A stretch of DNA of 64,000 nt. Origin: Echinostoma caproni. Its lineage: Eukaryota; Platyhelminthes; Trematoda; Plagiorchiida; Echinostomatidae. A program made the position numbers and the translations under genes. A model generated the notes under the pieces. It had not been told where the DNA came from and made no database searches. It saw only the letters and a list, made by a program, of their open reading frames with translations. The stretch covers positions 24,015 to 88,014 of the forward strand of contig UZAN01039546.1 of the NCBI GenBank assembly GCA_900618425.1, written 5' to 3'. Below are positions 13,701-24,964 of this stretch, piece by piece (the stretch's first letter is position 1; every line of letters starts with the position of its first letter).

Positions 13701-13960
13701 TCACAGTTCGATCCCTCATCAAACAATGATCGGTGTGTATGCATATGAAAACATGATTTCCAAAAGACATTTATAGCAGGTTACGTGTTTGAGGGCACAT
13801 AAGATAATAGATGAATAAAAAGCGGTGAACCGGCAACGAACAAGGATAGAACGCAAGTAGGTCAACCAAAGAACTCGTGCGTATGAAGCCTTACTAAGCC
13901 TTCAACTTTGTTGTTCAGTAAACTTAATTTTTGTTTTAATTGTGAAACGTTCAGTAGCTT
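10783..13960. other. Mostly anonymous sequence
   Basis: Holds a run of nine G at 11698-11706 and several short frames, the longest 126 codons at 11786-12166. None has a recognisable domain or convincing splice context. Typical of intron or intergenic DNA. Confidence 0.35.
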
Positions 13961-14110
13961 CATTGGGATTCGAATCCATCCACGGCCACCACATTCTGTC
14001 GTGACAGTCAGCTTACATGCTGCTGGTGGATTCAATATGCCTCGCTAATTTGGATGGGTAATCCATGCTAAATGGGTAGTATGTCCTTGTCTGCGTGTCC
14101 ATGATAGCGG
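13960..14110 (-). repeat. Possible tRNA-like repeat fragment
   Basis: GATTCGAATCC near 13970 resembles a pol III B box read on the minus strand. No convincing A box is found at the right spacing, so this is only a possible SINE fragment. Confidence 0.2.
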
Positions 14111-14286
14111 CAGAGACTGGCAAACTGAGTACTCGTTTGGTTATGTGAGAAATCGATAATTAGAACTAGAGAAATATCAGTTGGACCAAAAGGAGTAGAC
14201 AACCAGCGAAGGAACAAAAAGTTATTCCGAGGAACAGAATCAACGCCCTGAATTCAAAAGAAAAGACATAGAGTGGTTTCATCTTA

Positions 14287-14515
14287 CCTGACTAACTATA
14301 ACTCGGTTTTAGCCATAAAAACCATCAAGTGCGTTGACCCACAATTTTTGACGCAAAATTGAATAACTCTTGGATTTAAAATATGTAATTCGATGATCCA
14401 ACCAGCAAATGACATGACAAAAAGAACAAAATATAATTTCCTAAATCTTTTTGCCTCGAAGTAGATTCGACCGCTCTCTGTTATCATTGGCTTGTTGGGA
14501 AACAGTAATCATGAT
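14287..14515 (-). CDS. Coding-like frame, hydrophobic, unknown
   Basis: A minus-strand frame of about 70 codons begins with codons for LLFPNKPMITESGRIYFEAK and contains a hydrophobic stretch (LYFVLFVMSFAGWIIEL) that could span a membrane. It ends TAG just before a CAG/GTAAGA donor-like site at about 14288. No catalytic motif is seen. It lies 200 nt downstream of another minus-strand coding-like frame. It may be an exon of a minus-strand membrane protein gene or a chance frame. Confidence 0.25.
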
Positions 14516-14700
14516 CCTTTTGAAGGGAGCAGTCCCGTATTTTTTAACACAACAACGAGTTGATCCATACCCGTTTCTAAGACAGATTTAGAACATGGAT
14601 GCGATGCTTTGATATTATCACATGAAAACAATTTAGACTCAAAATTGCATGGACAAAAATGATAAACCGGGTGTCGTTAGATACCTAAAGAAAACTGTAC

Positions 14701-14987
14701 CTGCTCTAACAATGCTCACAGGTTCGTCCGTAGATTTTTTCTGATTTTATAAAACCATTCAAGAAGCGAAATCAGCATTAGTAGATAGCCAGTACCTTTG
14801 TGATAATCATGGAAATTGGTGAATAACATAATCCATCGGCTGGTGTCAGAGATGACCTTGATATTTCCAGTGGTCTTCCTATGCGATCGCGTATTACTTT
14901 CAAGCTGATCAGCAGTCAACCCATGTCTAAGTAAAACCTGGAAACGTTTTTTGAATTCATATCTGACAAATTGGGTTGCAATGTAAC
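14701..14987 (-). CDS. Coding-like frame, unknown
   Basis: The minus-strand frame stays open for about 90 codons, running from WLSYIATQFVRYEFKKRFQV to a C-terminal hydrophobic patch YLLMLISLLEWFY. A GTGAGC donor-like site follows the codons for KNLRTN near 14707. A possible acceptor (TTTGTCAG) sits near 14960. With the frame at 14287-14515 it suggests one minus-strand gene, but the phases have not been proven to join. No family is recognised. Confidence 0.28.
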
Positions 14988-14999
14988 TCAGCCACGATC

Positions 15000-17218
15000 A
15001 TACTTTTGATCCATAACTTTTAACTTGGGACTGAACTTTTACTTAATTCGGAGAAGTTTTGAAAAACACATCAAAAGGTGTTGCTTCCATGAATTATGCC
15101 CTGTACACTGAAAACATTCAACTGGAAAATGTCTTTCTCTTGTATTTTTCTCAAAAGATTATGTTGCTTACTGTAAAGCCTCAAAGTACATGTTCCTTGA
15201 TCAATTCATACAACTTTCTCATTTAGTCTTGTTTGCGTTAATTGCTGCACTGCCAATCGAGCCGTTCGAAGCTTGTCCTGAGAAATGCTGGAAAGAGTTG
15301 CGTCAACCACCCATGTCTGTGCACAGCACCTCACTGCTACAGCGCGTCAGTTGCTATACTTTTGATCACTCTCTACCCGGTCGTTGAAAGTTGTTTGATG
15401 TTAGAGCTACTTTGAGGATGAGCAGTTCTTGAATGCCGCGATTTACACACCATCCTTCTAGTGCAGTCCTGTAAATAGGGAAATTAACTTGCATGCTTTC
15501 ATTTACCGTATGAACTTAACTATTGTGATACAAAGGCGCCTATTATACTATACTTTTTCGGGATAGGTTTGTTTAAAATTGGGATCCGATATCCGACCTG
15601 AAGCAAAATCTGGAATAAGTCAATACTGTATAAGGAACTCTTTTTTGGATGCATTTAAGCACATGGAAAAAAAGAAAAATTTGGCTGCGTATAACACGCA
15701 AATATTTCTCACGCAAAATCCATTGTTTTAGAATGGAAGCATTTGTGATATCTTCAGCTTGATATTTATATTTTTTTCTATTAATATGGATACTTCCTTG
15801 GCTATTATTAATAACTAGGTGGTGGCTTAGGCCTTGTTTTCATTCACGTGTTGTTATGTGCATTTCCATGAAACCACAAACCAGTGCATGATTCACATTA
15901 GCTGATCCTGATACATTGATCCAACGTTCGATGTGCACATTCAATCACTGATTGTTAAGAATAGTTATAGGTACATATCCAGCGGATTGCAGAGAATCCA
16001 AGCCAAAGTGCAGGGATAGTAACAAAGATTAGGTTATGGAACGTGGAGCTTTTAAGGCTTGAATAATATCCACAGTAACTTAGAAAATATACGGTCAGGA
16101 TTTTATGTTAACCTTTATGGATGTCAGGGGCAATGATGGGTTATCGGATGAGAAATCATCAATAAAGGCAGAGATAATAACCTAATGAATTAGTATATCC
16201 AAAATCTGTTGCTCAGGGTACCACTATAAGAAACTTGGGCAATTCGGTTGAATAAAGAAACCCAAACCTTGTGGTTAAAATGAAACGTAATCATACCCAG
16301 TGTCAAGAAACATGAATTCTGGTAAACTTTAGTTACATGTAGTTTGTGAATTTTATTTTGAACGGGTTACCATTGGCATTTATTTAAAGCTAAAAGATCA
16401 ACGCTGTTTTGTTAAAGGCAATAATGACTTAAATGTGAAAGTCGGAAATTTGCTAAATCGATGGTAAAATGCTGAGCAGTATCTTATCCAATCTCAGACT
16501 AAATGTGTTTTCATTTAGTGATATATAAATATACAAGTTCCAGTTCAACAGCTCCACACTGCAACAATAGACCCGGAGATCATAACTCTCGAATACATAG
16601 TAAATTATATTAGTAAACCGAAGTTGCTTCATCAACTAAACCTGGCGCAAACACAGCTATTAGCATAAGTAATAAAGAGATTGTTACATCCTCCGATGGA
16701 ATAGTGTTTCCTATGTTATACCTCTTTGAATCACTGATGTTCTGTTTAAATCCTTTCTATTCATTGGCGAATAATATCCTTCTAATCACGCGCAGTTCAC
16801 CCCGTTGTAACTTTGCTTGTTCATTTCGTGAATCCATGGACCAAAACGCTTTTACACCCAGATTCACTAAAGATCAATGCAGAATGGTTAATGGCCTACT
16901 GAACAACCAAACTATATATATACGTCCTAAACTATTTTGAAAGAGGAGATATCTTTTCGAGTTTTTGTTTTGTTTCGTACAACGAATGGAACATTTTATT
17001 ATCCACTTTCCTGACATGGTCGATATCATTCATTTATGACGAGTGATTAAATGGATTACAAGGTACCTGAGATATCCCTTTGTAATAAATGTGAAATTCC
17101 GCGTTATTCACTGATATCTTTGATATAATCGGACGTATTCTTTGATCTAAATGACGGAGACAAAATACACTAAGAGACTGAAAAACTGAGTAGATTTCAG
17201 AGCATGCAACACTCGTAC
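15000..17218. other. No gene recognised
   Basis: AT-rich sequence with only short frames. Nothing with splice-bounded coding character was found. Confidence 0.35.
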
Positions 17219-17276
17219 CTTTTGAGGCAATTTCCAAGAACGGCTTCTTGTGGAAATCTTTTTCAGTTCGAATAGA
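17219..17276 (-). CDS. Candidate 58-nt internal exon
   Basis: On the minus strand a very strong acceptor (ATTTTTTCTTCTAG) is followed by 58 nt, 19 codons plus 1 nt, then a AAAAG/GTACGAG donor. The peptide is SIRTEKDFHKKPFLEIASK. The frame also runs on through the donor. Length and splice sites fit a small flatworm exon; the protein is not recognised. An open frame of 19 codons is easily met by chance, so the acceptor is the main support. Confidence 0.3.
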
Positions 17277-17869
17277 CTAGAAGAAAAAATATTTCATGAT
17301 GAAAAACAGTACTGGTCAATCTAGTTTTAGTAGGCCTGTGGATTTCTTTTTTTAACACAGTCAAATTTTCTTCATTTTCACTACATTTTATTGAATATAT
17401 AATGAGACCGTTTTCAGATAAAAGAGGCAATCAAATGAAGGGCTGCCATTTAACACATATAATGGGGAAAATCAGACAATGGGCATTGGATTCCAGCATA
17501 CGTCATTTGGGGTGATAATTTTGTGACGTTATCGCACGGCCTCCATCGTCGAAATATGCCCAGTGTCCGTGATGTTTGTTCTACTTAGCTCTGCGCTAAC
17601 AAATATGCCGATTTTTATATTCTGTTTGTCCTAATGCGCGCGAATGTAATAAAGCAACTATCAAAACGCAAGGCAACCGCTATGCTAATGAATGTTTTCA
17701 CTTTCTCCGTTGTTATTCTCCTTTAAAGTTGCATGATTCAAATCACAGCCAATGACTTTGACAGTTTTGGCCGTGATGTGAATAATATAACTTTCAAAGA
17801 GAATGACAACGAATAAATTGAAATCATTCATCAGCTGTCTGGTAATTGTGTCCTGTTAGTTCAGCGAAT

Positions 17870-17994
17870 TAAGATTAATAAGCTTCGCCGGCTGGGTCAT
17901 GTGTTGCGTATGCCCAGCTGTCTTCTGCCGCCCTGAGTTTAATTCGCTGTAGCCGCGCGGGTTGGAGAAAACCCCGTCCGTGGAGGATAACAGA
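17870..17994 (+). mobile_element. RTE-like non-LTR retrotransposon, C-terminal fragment
   Basis: The plus strand encodes LRRLGHVLRMPSCLLPP and, after a stop and frameshift, GWRKPRPWR. This matches the conserved tail that follows the reverse transcriptase in RTE-type elements (pattern LGHVLRMP...LP...GW+K). It is a dead remnant and runs into assembly gap 1, so more of the element may lie in the unsequenced part. It is noticeably richer in GC than its surroundings. Confidence 0.7.
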
Positions 17995-18731
17995 NNNNNN
18001 NNNNNNNNNNNNNNNNNNNNNNNNNNNNNNNNNNNNNNNNNNNNNNNNNNNNNNNNNNNNNNNNNNNNNNNNNNNNNNNNNNNNNNNNNNNNNNNNNNNN
18101 NNNNNNNNNNNNNNNNNNNNNNNNNNNNNNNNNNNNNNNNNNNNNNNNNNNNNNNNNNNNNNNNNNNNNNNNNNNNNNNNNNNNNNNNNNNNNNNNNNNN
18201 NNNNNNNNNNNNNNNNNNNNNNNNNNNNNNNNNNNNNNNNNNNNNNNNNNNNNNNNNNNNNNNNNNNNNNNNNNNNNNNNNNNNNNNNNNNNNNNNNNNN
18301 NNNNNNNNNNNNNNNNNNNNNNNNNNNNNNNNNNNNNNNNNNNNNNNNNNNNNNNNNNNNNNNNNNNNNNNNNNNNNNNNNNNNNNNNNNNNNNNNNNNN
18401 NNNNNNNNNNNNNNNNNNNNNNNNNNNNNNNNNNNNNNNNNNNNNNNNNNNNNNNNNNNNNNNNNNNNNNNNNNNNNNNNNNNNNNNNNNNNNNNNNNNN
18501 NNNNNNNNNNNNNNNNNNNNNNNNNNNNNNNNNNNNNNNNNNNNNNNNNNNNNNNNNNNNNNNNNNNNNNNNNNNNNNNNNNNNNNNNNNNNNNNNNNNN
18601 NNNNNNNNNNNNNNNNNNNNNNNNNNNNNNNNNNNNNNNNNNNNNNNNNNNNNNNNNNNNNNNNNNNNNNNNNNNNNNNNNNNNNNNNNNNNNNNNNNNN
18701 NNNNNNNNNNNNNNNNNNNNNNNNNNNNNNN
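17995..18731. other. Assembly gap 1 (737 N)
   Basis: Run of unresolved bases. Translations spanning it are artefacts. The left flank is retrotransposon sequence, so a repeat is the probable cause. Confidence 0.99.
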
Positions 18732-19032
18732 CCCACCCTGTCAACAAAACGTGGTGCAACTGAATAGAAGAAATTGTATTCAAAATCTCTGTGTCTATGA
18801 TCATTCGTGTTGGTGTCATGAAAACACTGTAAAGAACCAGATCCGAGAAACCTATCAGTATTACATTTTTCTGCAGAGTTTATTAGGAATAATTGCTGTC
18901 AAACTCTCACACATAATATATCGTCATTAAGGAATTTCATGTCAGTGATTTAAATAACTCAAATGAGGAACACACAGAAATGCCATTCATTGATTTTGTA
19001 TCGTAGGCGCTTGGAGTATTGACTCTACCTAG

Positions 19033-19183
19033 ACGAAAAACGGTTCCTCTCGACTGAATTGTATCACAAGTGTCATTCTACACCATGCAGAAATATCCAG
19101 ATCATTGCACTGATTCCACGAACTGAGATAACCAGGTACAGTTTTCCGGATGATGATAACAAAACTGTACGCGAAATAGCCAG
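19033..19183 (+). CDS. Candidate internal exon, unknown protein
   Basis: Acceptor GACTCTACCTAG is followed by 151 nt (2 nt, 49 codons, 2 nt) and an ideal CAG/GTAAGT donor. The frame hits a stop at the donor itself, as expected for an exon. The translation looks like real protein: EKRFLSTELYHKCHSTPC, then IIALIPRTEITRYSFPDDD. It carries two cysteines and an acidic DDD patch. No family is recognised. Its trailing 2 nt are phase-compatible with the exon candidate at 23884-24014 (AG plus G gives Arg), and also with a possible terminal exon at 20666. Confidence 0.42.
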
Positions 19184-20163
19184 GTAAGTCACGTGCATCC
19201 TAAAATTAAATTGAGCTGGCGAACAGTAATTTTTTCGTATATTTTTGTAAACGAATGAAAGCATGTTTGTTCCCTGATAAAATAGGATATATTGTCCCTG
19301 TTAAAAATGACCAAACCATATCGATCCTAATGAAACTAAAAGCTCCATGCAAGGTGAACCCCGAATCACGTGATTTGGTGCGTATATTTGCGTTTGAGTA
19401 TTGGAGGGTTTTTCCTTCCCGATAAGATTCGCACTAGGACATTCGTCTAAACTTCCTCTGTCAAAGTCTCTAATCGCGTGGTTTGCTTGTACGTCTGTAT
19501 GATTCTGATGTATTTGTGGGCAGATGTTCGAGAGATTGAGAATTTAGACCAACTTCGCGGACTGTAGGCTTTTGAGGGAATATATTTTTCATGCAGAGCA
19601 AGAAGGAGTAATGTGATCCACGGATGTTCCCACAACGTAAGGGAAATGTGGATCGCCTTGGTTAGGATTCAAGCAACACAAAATAATCATATGCAATGGT
19701 GCTTGCCTACAAAACGGAAGTGACATAACCCAAGAATTTAGTTATAAATCTCTTTACCTATCCACTCAATATGACTGGTATCGACCGTGTAGTTCACAGT
19801 TAAGTGTTTAGTCTTCAACATATTTCAAAACACGCGGAAAATCTACTCATGGAAAACACCTTGACATAGACCGAACAGCTCTTCTATGTTTTTCGAAGGC
19901 CAACACCCTAACATTTACACTGAAAGTTGGTTGTTTTTAATAACAAACAAATTACGGGAAGAATCACTTTTGCTTCTTTAACTACCTGATTTTATTCATC
20001 TTGGTTGTGCCACAAGATGCTTTACTTGGGACATTATAACACGAAACATCAGGCGTAGCGTTCGAATTTTGACTGCGCTAGCCGTTTTCCCATCATCGCA
20101 TTTTTCATTGCATAACCACAACTATGTCTGCGCTTTCTTTGCGGCATTTGCATGAACTCTTAC

Positions 20164-20238
20164 CTTGATTAACAAGGTGACCGTTGTGCGACTATAGTAA
20201 TCACAAATGTTAATCAATACACCCGGGATTTCATGCAT
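20164..20238 (-). CDS. Candidate first exon, 25 codons
   Basis: A minus-strand ATG frame beginning MHEIPGVLINICDYYSR ends at AATCAAG before a GTAAGAG donor. It has an in-frame stop immediately upstream of the ATG, so the start is bounded. It overlaps a longer minus-strand frame (20214-20516) in another phase; at most one is likely real. Confidence 0.22.
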
Positions 20239-20516
20239 TCAATTAAATGGACCAAATATGTATCTACAACCTCTTTTGGGAGGACTATAAGCAATAAAAC
20301 CAAAAGGACGGCAAGGAAGCTTTCGGAAAAAAAGCATCGACTCGGTTGCAAAGTTGCTCTTCGAAAATAAATCATCTCCCGCTTGTGTGTCCCCGTCATT
20401 CCCGGTTGTAACGTCCGTTCTATGATCGGAAATCTGGCCGATCTCACCAGTTTAGTCATATTACGGGAATATGCCCAACTAGGTGTGATCATGCTCCCAA
20501 AAAGTTGACTTCGCAA
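20214..20516 (-). CDS. 100-codon frame with a hydrophobic segment
   Basis: A minus-strand open frame of about 100 codons. It has basic stretches (KLVRSARFPIIERTL) and a strongly hydrophobic segment SFLAVLLVLLLIVLP that could be a membrane helix. It has no recognisable domain and no clear splice sites. It may be a chance frame or a decayed coding segment. Confidence 0.25.
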   Translation of the reverse strand: MRSQLFGSMITPSWAYSRNMTKLVRSARFPIIERTLQPGMTGTHKREMIYFRRATLQPSRCFFSESFLAVLLVLLLIVLPKEVVDTYLVHLIECMKSRVY

Positions 20517-20665
20517 TGAAATCGAGGATCAAATAATACACCTGGATGGTTTTGCAAGCTATGGTGTCAATTGTCCTGTTTCTTATGTCAGACAGGGTGG
20601 TGATGTCATTACGTTTGTCAAAACCGGTGGTGTCATTTGACCAAAAATGTGTTTTCCTGTTTCAG

Positions 20666-20807
20666 GTGTTATATAAACGCATTAGTTCTTCAATCTAAGC
20701 CCAAACATTTCAGCTTTGCTCGGTTAGTCATTCTTGTACATGTATATATAGCCCCCTCTCACTCATTTACCGCTCTTAGTGATTTTTATGACTCTAGACT
20801 ACATTGA
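20666..20807 (+). CDS. Candidate terminal exon
   Basis: Strong acceptor GTTTTCCTGTTTCAG, then 1 nt and 46 codons to a TGA, beginning CYINALVLQSKPKHFSF. Phase-compatible with the exon at 19033-19183 as an alternative 3' end. No polyadenylation hexamer is seen close downstream, which weakens the call. Confidence 0.2.
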
Positions 20808-21429
20808 TTGAATATGTAGATACTTCAGTCTCTATCGTTTGTGGTTACTTGAATAATTCCGATATCCGTTTTGTAAACAAAACATCATTACCTTTCCCAT
20901 TAGGTTTGGTACACATATAGATTCGGGTTTTATCAGCCTTTTCAATTTACTTCTAGTGGAACGCCTTCCCCACCACTTGAAATGTATGATTATTCTATGT
21001 TGAAGTTTTCCCCTTCCATCTTTAGCAGAACGAATTATCGTCTCTTTACTCGAAGTCGTGATCATAAGTTTCAAACAAGACAGCGTTCTACAGAAAATCT
21101 CACGAGGTTAAGGGAAATTATCAGGCACTCCGAAATTACTTTGTTTTCTATCCCAACCCTTCCGCTTTCTGTAATCAACTAACAAGGAACTTAACTTTCT
21201 GCTACGATGTTTGTTGTGCCTCAGATACAGTTTCAATTCACCCCGATCGATTATCATCCCCATACCTAAAACAACTCGTTGGTATGCCTTTACAATGCAT
21301 AAGTGTGACGAGGTACACTGCCTTTCCAAATCCATCTGGATTGACCTTCGAAGGCTAAACTATATATGACCGTGCTCAGCTTGACAACAAAGGTAATTGT
21401 GAGACCTGGAAAGCCCTCATGCTGCGGTG

Positions 21430-22875
21430 TAGAGAGATGGTCTGAACCAGAGTTCGATCAACAGTAGAACCGCTCTCACGATTCTATCTAATGAATATGA
21501 AGTAAACATGACTGATCCCGTTGCCAGCGTTGAATCTGTCGATATTTATCAATTTATTTATTTATCGAATGAATCATCACAAGTACTGCGGCTCCGAAAG
21601 AGTCTCACCCGTTGTCCTGGACGAATGTGCCGCCCTCCTTTCCAATGTACTGAGTGTACATTTCAATAGTTGTATTTCGCAGCAACGTACACCCGACTGC
21701 TGAAGAATAGCCTCTATCACTCCTGTACCGAAGAAAGGATCCCAAAATCCCGTCCCCTTGCCTGTAACTCAGTGGTTTTGAAGGTTTTTGAGAGGATCCT
21801 CATTAAGACCCTGTCCAATTCCAGTTCAGTGTTAGTGACCCAAACCAGTTTGTCTACATACTTTTTCGGGGTACACTTGATGTCCTTGCTCATCTGTCCC
21901 ACTTTGTTTTGTTCAACCTGGTCAAGAAAAGCAAGGTAGAACTCATATATTTACTTGACTACAGTGATGCTTTCAACACAACTGATCGACAAAGTTTGCT
22001 AAATACCCTCTTTTCGGGCGGAATTCAACCTTCTACGATTGAATTCTTAGCCGACTATTTCTCTAACCGTCAGCAGTTCACACGTCACAAAGGACATAAA
22101 TCTTCACTGCTGCTGTTTGAAAGAGAAAACGTTTCATGAACCATCAAAGGCCAGCCCGACTTTGTCTATCCTTAGCGACTAGATGGAACGACAACCATCT
22201 GTTAAAAATACCTTGGCTTATTTTTCATCTGCAGCCATTTTTCTGAAGGTCAGAAGCTCAAGTTTCATGTTTTACGTCCTAAATAACTTTCTATCCCAAA
22301 CCATCTTATAAGGCGTTTTGTTTTTGCTTGTGTTTTGCCACACCGGCTTTATGGGTCCCCTGTTATCTTCCCTGTTTTTTTCTAAAATGGACCTCAAACT
22401 TATTTCTCGATCCCTTAGGTTTCTGTCAATTTTTAGTCTCATACCACGGGAAAATCTGGTACAGTATGTGGTGGCACATCACCTCGAGTCCTGTAAAACA
22501 TTCTCCAACAAGATTCTATCTGATATTTCCCATCTTCTTTATTACGCCCTTGGTCAGTGCCTTTCGCATTCATCCACCCGTTCCACTCACAAACTTATAA
22601 GGACGCACTGAGGCTTACAGGCGCTCTATTGTCTGCTATCTCACCAGATATCTTACAAACCACGTACTCGTTGCAGGAAATCTGCGCAAAATGCTGACCT
22701 AAATCAATCATAAACACCCGAGTATGCCATTTGTTTCTGATAATGCTGTCCGTTTTCATGTGCTTTAATTGTTGTATTGCAATGATTTTTTACTTTTCGT
22801 TGACACACTATGGATATTTGGTTGCTGAATATCCACCTTTCGAAGTGTATAAAGCGATTCCTTGACTTGACTTAT
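21430..22875 (+). mobile_element. CR1/SR1-like LINE, decayed
   Basis: Several frames together give the order of a CR1-type reverse transcriptase. An N-terminal RT block (SPVVLDECAALLSNVLSV) comes first, then RPLACNSVVLKVFERILIKT. Motif A follows as LLDYSDAFNTTDRQSLLN at about 21950, then IEFLADYFSNRQQFTRHKG. The region that should carry the YADD catalytic box is lost or scrambled near 22140-22300. The C-terminal tail near 22465-22600 (HHLESCKTFSNKILSD; LSHSSTRSTHKLI) is typical of these elements. The 3' end near 22860 has a short TTGAC tandem, as CR1-type elements often do. Frameshifts and stops make it non-functional. Confidence 0.85.
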
Positions 22876-23883
22876 GCATGCAGATTAGATTTGTTTCAAC
22901 AATTACTGAAGGTACAACATTTTGAAAACAACTGAAGATCAGAGTATTGCGCGATTTAGAGAATAAAAAAATTGCTTCCTAATGTCGTGAGCTAATACTC
23001 AAAATTGTGAGTATTAAGTTGGGTTTGCGCAAACGAATGTTATTAGTGGTTTCTCCCAACGGTTAAAATCTAGAAGTCCACACAGACCGAATTGTTGTAT
23101 GCAAAATTCTTACTACGCAAAATGCGCATCTACCTTCGGGCCTTTCCGATAATAATCCTGTGAGCTCCCTGAATTTATGATGATCTCTTCCAACGAGGCT
23201 TTTTTACATGTATACTGTAGTGTATCGATACCGTACCATTTTTGTGTTCATTAACTCTCCTCTAACTGGCATTGTTTTGTGTATATAGAACGCGAATTTC
23301 CTCATCGTTGTTTCCATATGGAGGCCAACTGATTACGGCATCTATTCTTTACAACTCACGTTTGTCTCGTGGTTAGACGTCGTTTGCTCAGTCCCATGCT
23401 ATGCGAACTGAAAATAAATTAAAAAATAGGATCACACGGTGAACCATTTGGTAGAAACACCGTATCGAGCATGTTGGTTACACCGAAACTGAAGAAAGGA
23501 CACTGCACAAATTATGTATTTCAAATCATACGGCACAATCACAAAACGTGATATATGCCTACAAACACTGCGTCGGAATGAAGTAAAAAATGATTCGTTG
23601 ATTAAACACTCGGAAAAACCATAAATCTTTCAAATACCTTGGTTTTGTATAACTTTTAATTGCTAATCGACAAGGTTGATATGAGTCAATATTAAGACAG
23701 CGATGAGAAGTCACTTTTGAAAAATGTCGTGACCCCAATAATGTGCCTCTAAACTCCTTGGTGTACCACACTTTATATTAGGCACAGTTTTGCTTCCACG
23801 ATTAGTCAACTTAGTTACACAGTCCTCGTACTTAAGAACACCATCACTATCGCGCTAGTTCTACAAAACGGGTTTGATTTCAG
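22876..23883. other. No gene recognised
   Basis: AT-rich intron-like sequence between the LINE and the exon candidate at 23884. No domain or repeat recognised. Confidence 0.35.
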
Positions 23884-24014
23884 GAATAACTTTACTCCAT
23901 CCGGTTCTTCGAGGATAACCATAACAAAAATTGACATCCTAACTGAAATTATAAATAACCGCATTAGTGTCTTCCGGGAGGCATTTTACCAGTGGAATCA
24001 AAAATCAAATCCGG
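23884..24014 (+). CDS. Candidate internal exon, unknown protein
   Basis: The acceptor TTTGATTTCAG and donor CCGG/GTGAGTG bound 131 nt open in one frame (1 nt, 43 codons, 1 nt). The peptide reads well as protein: NNFTPSGSSRITITKIDILT, then ISVFREAFYQWNQKSNP. This is one of the best exon candidates in the window. Its phase fits directly after 19033-19183, which would place the CR1-like LINE in a 4.7 kb intron. No family is recognised; a role cannot be assigned. Confidence 0.48.
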
Positions 24015-24634
24015 GTGAGTGAACGAACACTGTACTCAGGTAAGATTGTGCGGTTGGTGGACCACGATAGAGGGTTGTTGAATTAAAATCAGTATTTTGA
24101 AGGAAACGCCCGTGTCCAAGGACCACACTGCAAAATCCAGTACTGCAATGCTAGTACTGATGTAACATCTTTCGAAAATGTTAGGGAATATAAGCAAACA
24201 AAACAATGTGGCTCTCTGAAAAGATGTCTTCGGTATATGAGAATAAATTGGGAAGGAATTATCTGAATCACGGTAAATCTATAGCTCTCTATTCTATCAA
24301 ACTTAAGAGTATAAAGGAAATGTTTTATCTATCAAAATTCATTTTACGTAATTAAGTTCTTTGAGGCACAAAAATGTGTGACATGAGCAAATGACTATGT
24401 GTGGAATAATGTATTATCTGTTATCACCTGCCTGGAACTCTTTATGTCTACTTTTGCCGAGAACTATCCTAGTGAGGCCATACAAAGTCTCAAGTTTGTT
24501 ACCAGTAACTGGTTTCAAAATGGAAGAAGAAATATAAGTATCGAGTTGGTAATTGTCAGACATTATTGTTTTACACAAGCGGTCACAAGATGAAAAATGA
24601 TATTTCTAATAAGAAGTAAACCAGCAATCAATGA

Positions 24635-24964
24635 GGAATATCCATATACTTGGCATTCACCCAGTACCTGGTTCAGGTACCTCAACGGAGAACATCAAAC
24701 AGAGAACAACAACGCACTACAAGGTTTAAAATGCTGCTCTCGGTCAACGGGCGAGACAGTGATAAGACTTCTAAGAGTATTCGTTCCTATTTCACTGCAC
24801 CTTGTTTCATCGACTCATTTTGTAGAAGTCCACGTCAGCTATATAGATCTCCACCTTTCTTGGGTCAAACGGATGAAGTACTGGAGCGAATTTGTGTTGG
24901 AACTGTTTTGAATCACAGGACCAGCAATCAGAGCATCATCATTTTTGAAGATAAAGACAAATAG
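24635..24964 (+). CDS. Coding-like frame, unknown
   Basis: Stop-to-stop frame of about 110 codons without an early ATG. It is rich in Arg/Ser/Thr with segments such as RFKMLLSVNGRDSDKTSKSI and PPFLGQTDEVLERICVGTVL. A weak acceptor-like site (GGTTCAG) lies at about 24676, inside the inverted repeat GTACCTG gtt CAGGTAC. An overlapping frame on the same strand is also open, so real coding is uncertain. Confidence 0.25.
   Translation, partial: GISIYLAFTQYLVQVPQRRTSNREQQRTTRFKMLLSVNGRDSDKTSKSIRSYFTAPCFIDSFCRSPRQLYRSPPFLGQTDEVLERICVGTVLNHRTSNQSIIIFEDKDK

Noticed and set aside
17875..18930. Long frames of 265-322 codons across 18 kb
   Set aside because: Made almost entirely of unresolved bases in gap 1; the same applies to frames across gaps 2 and 3.
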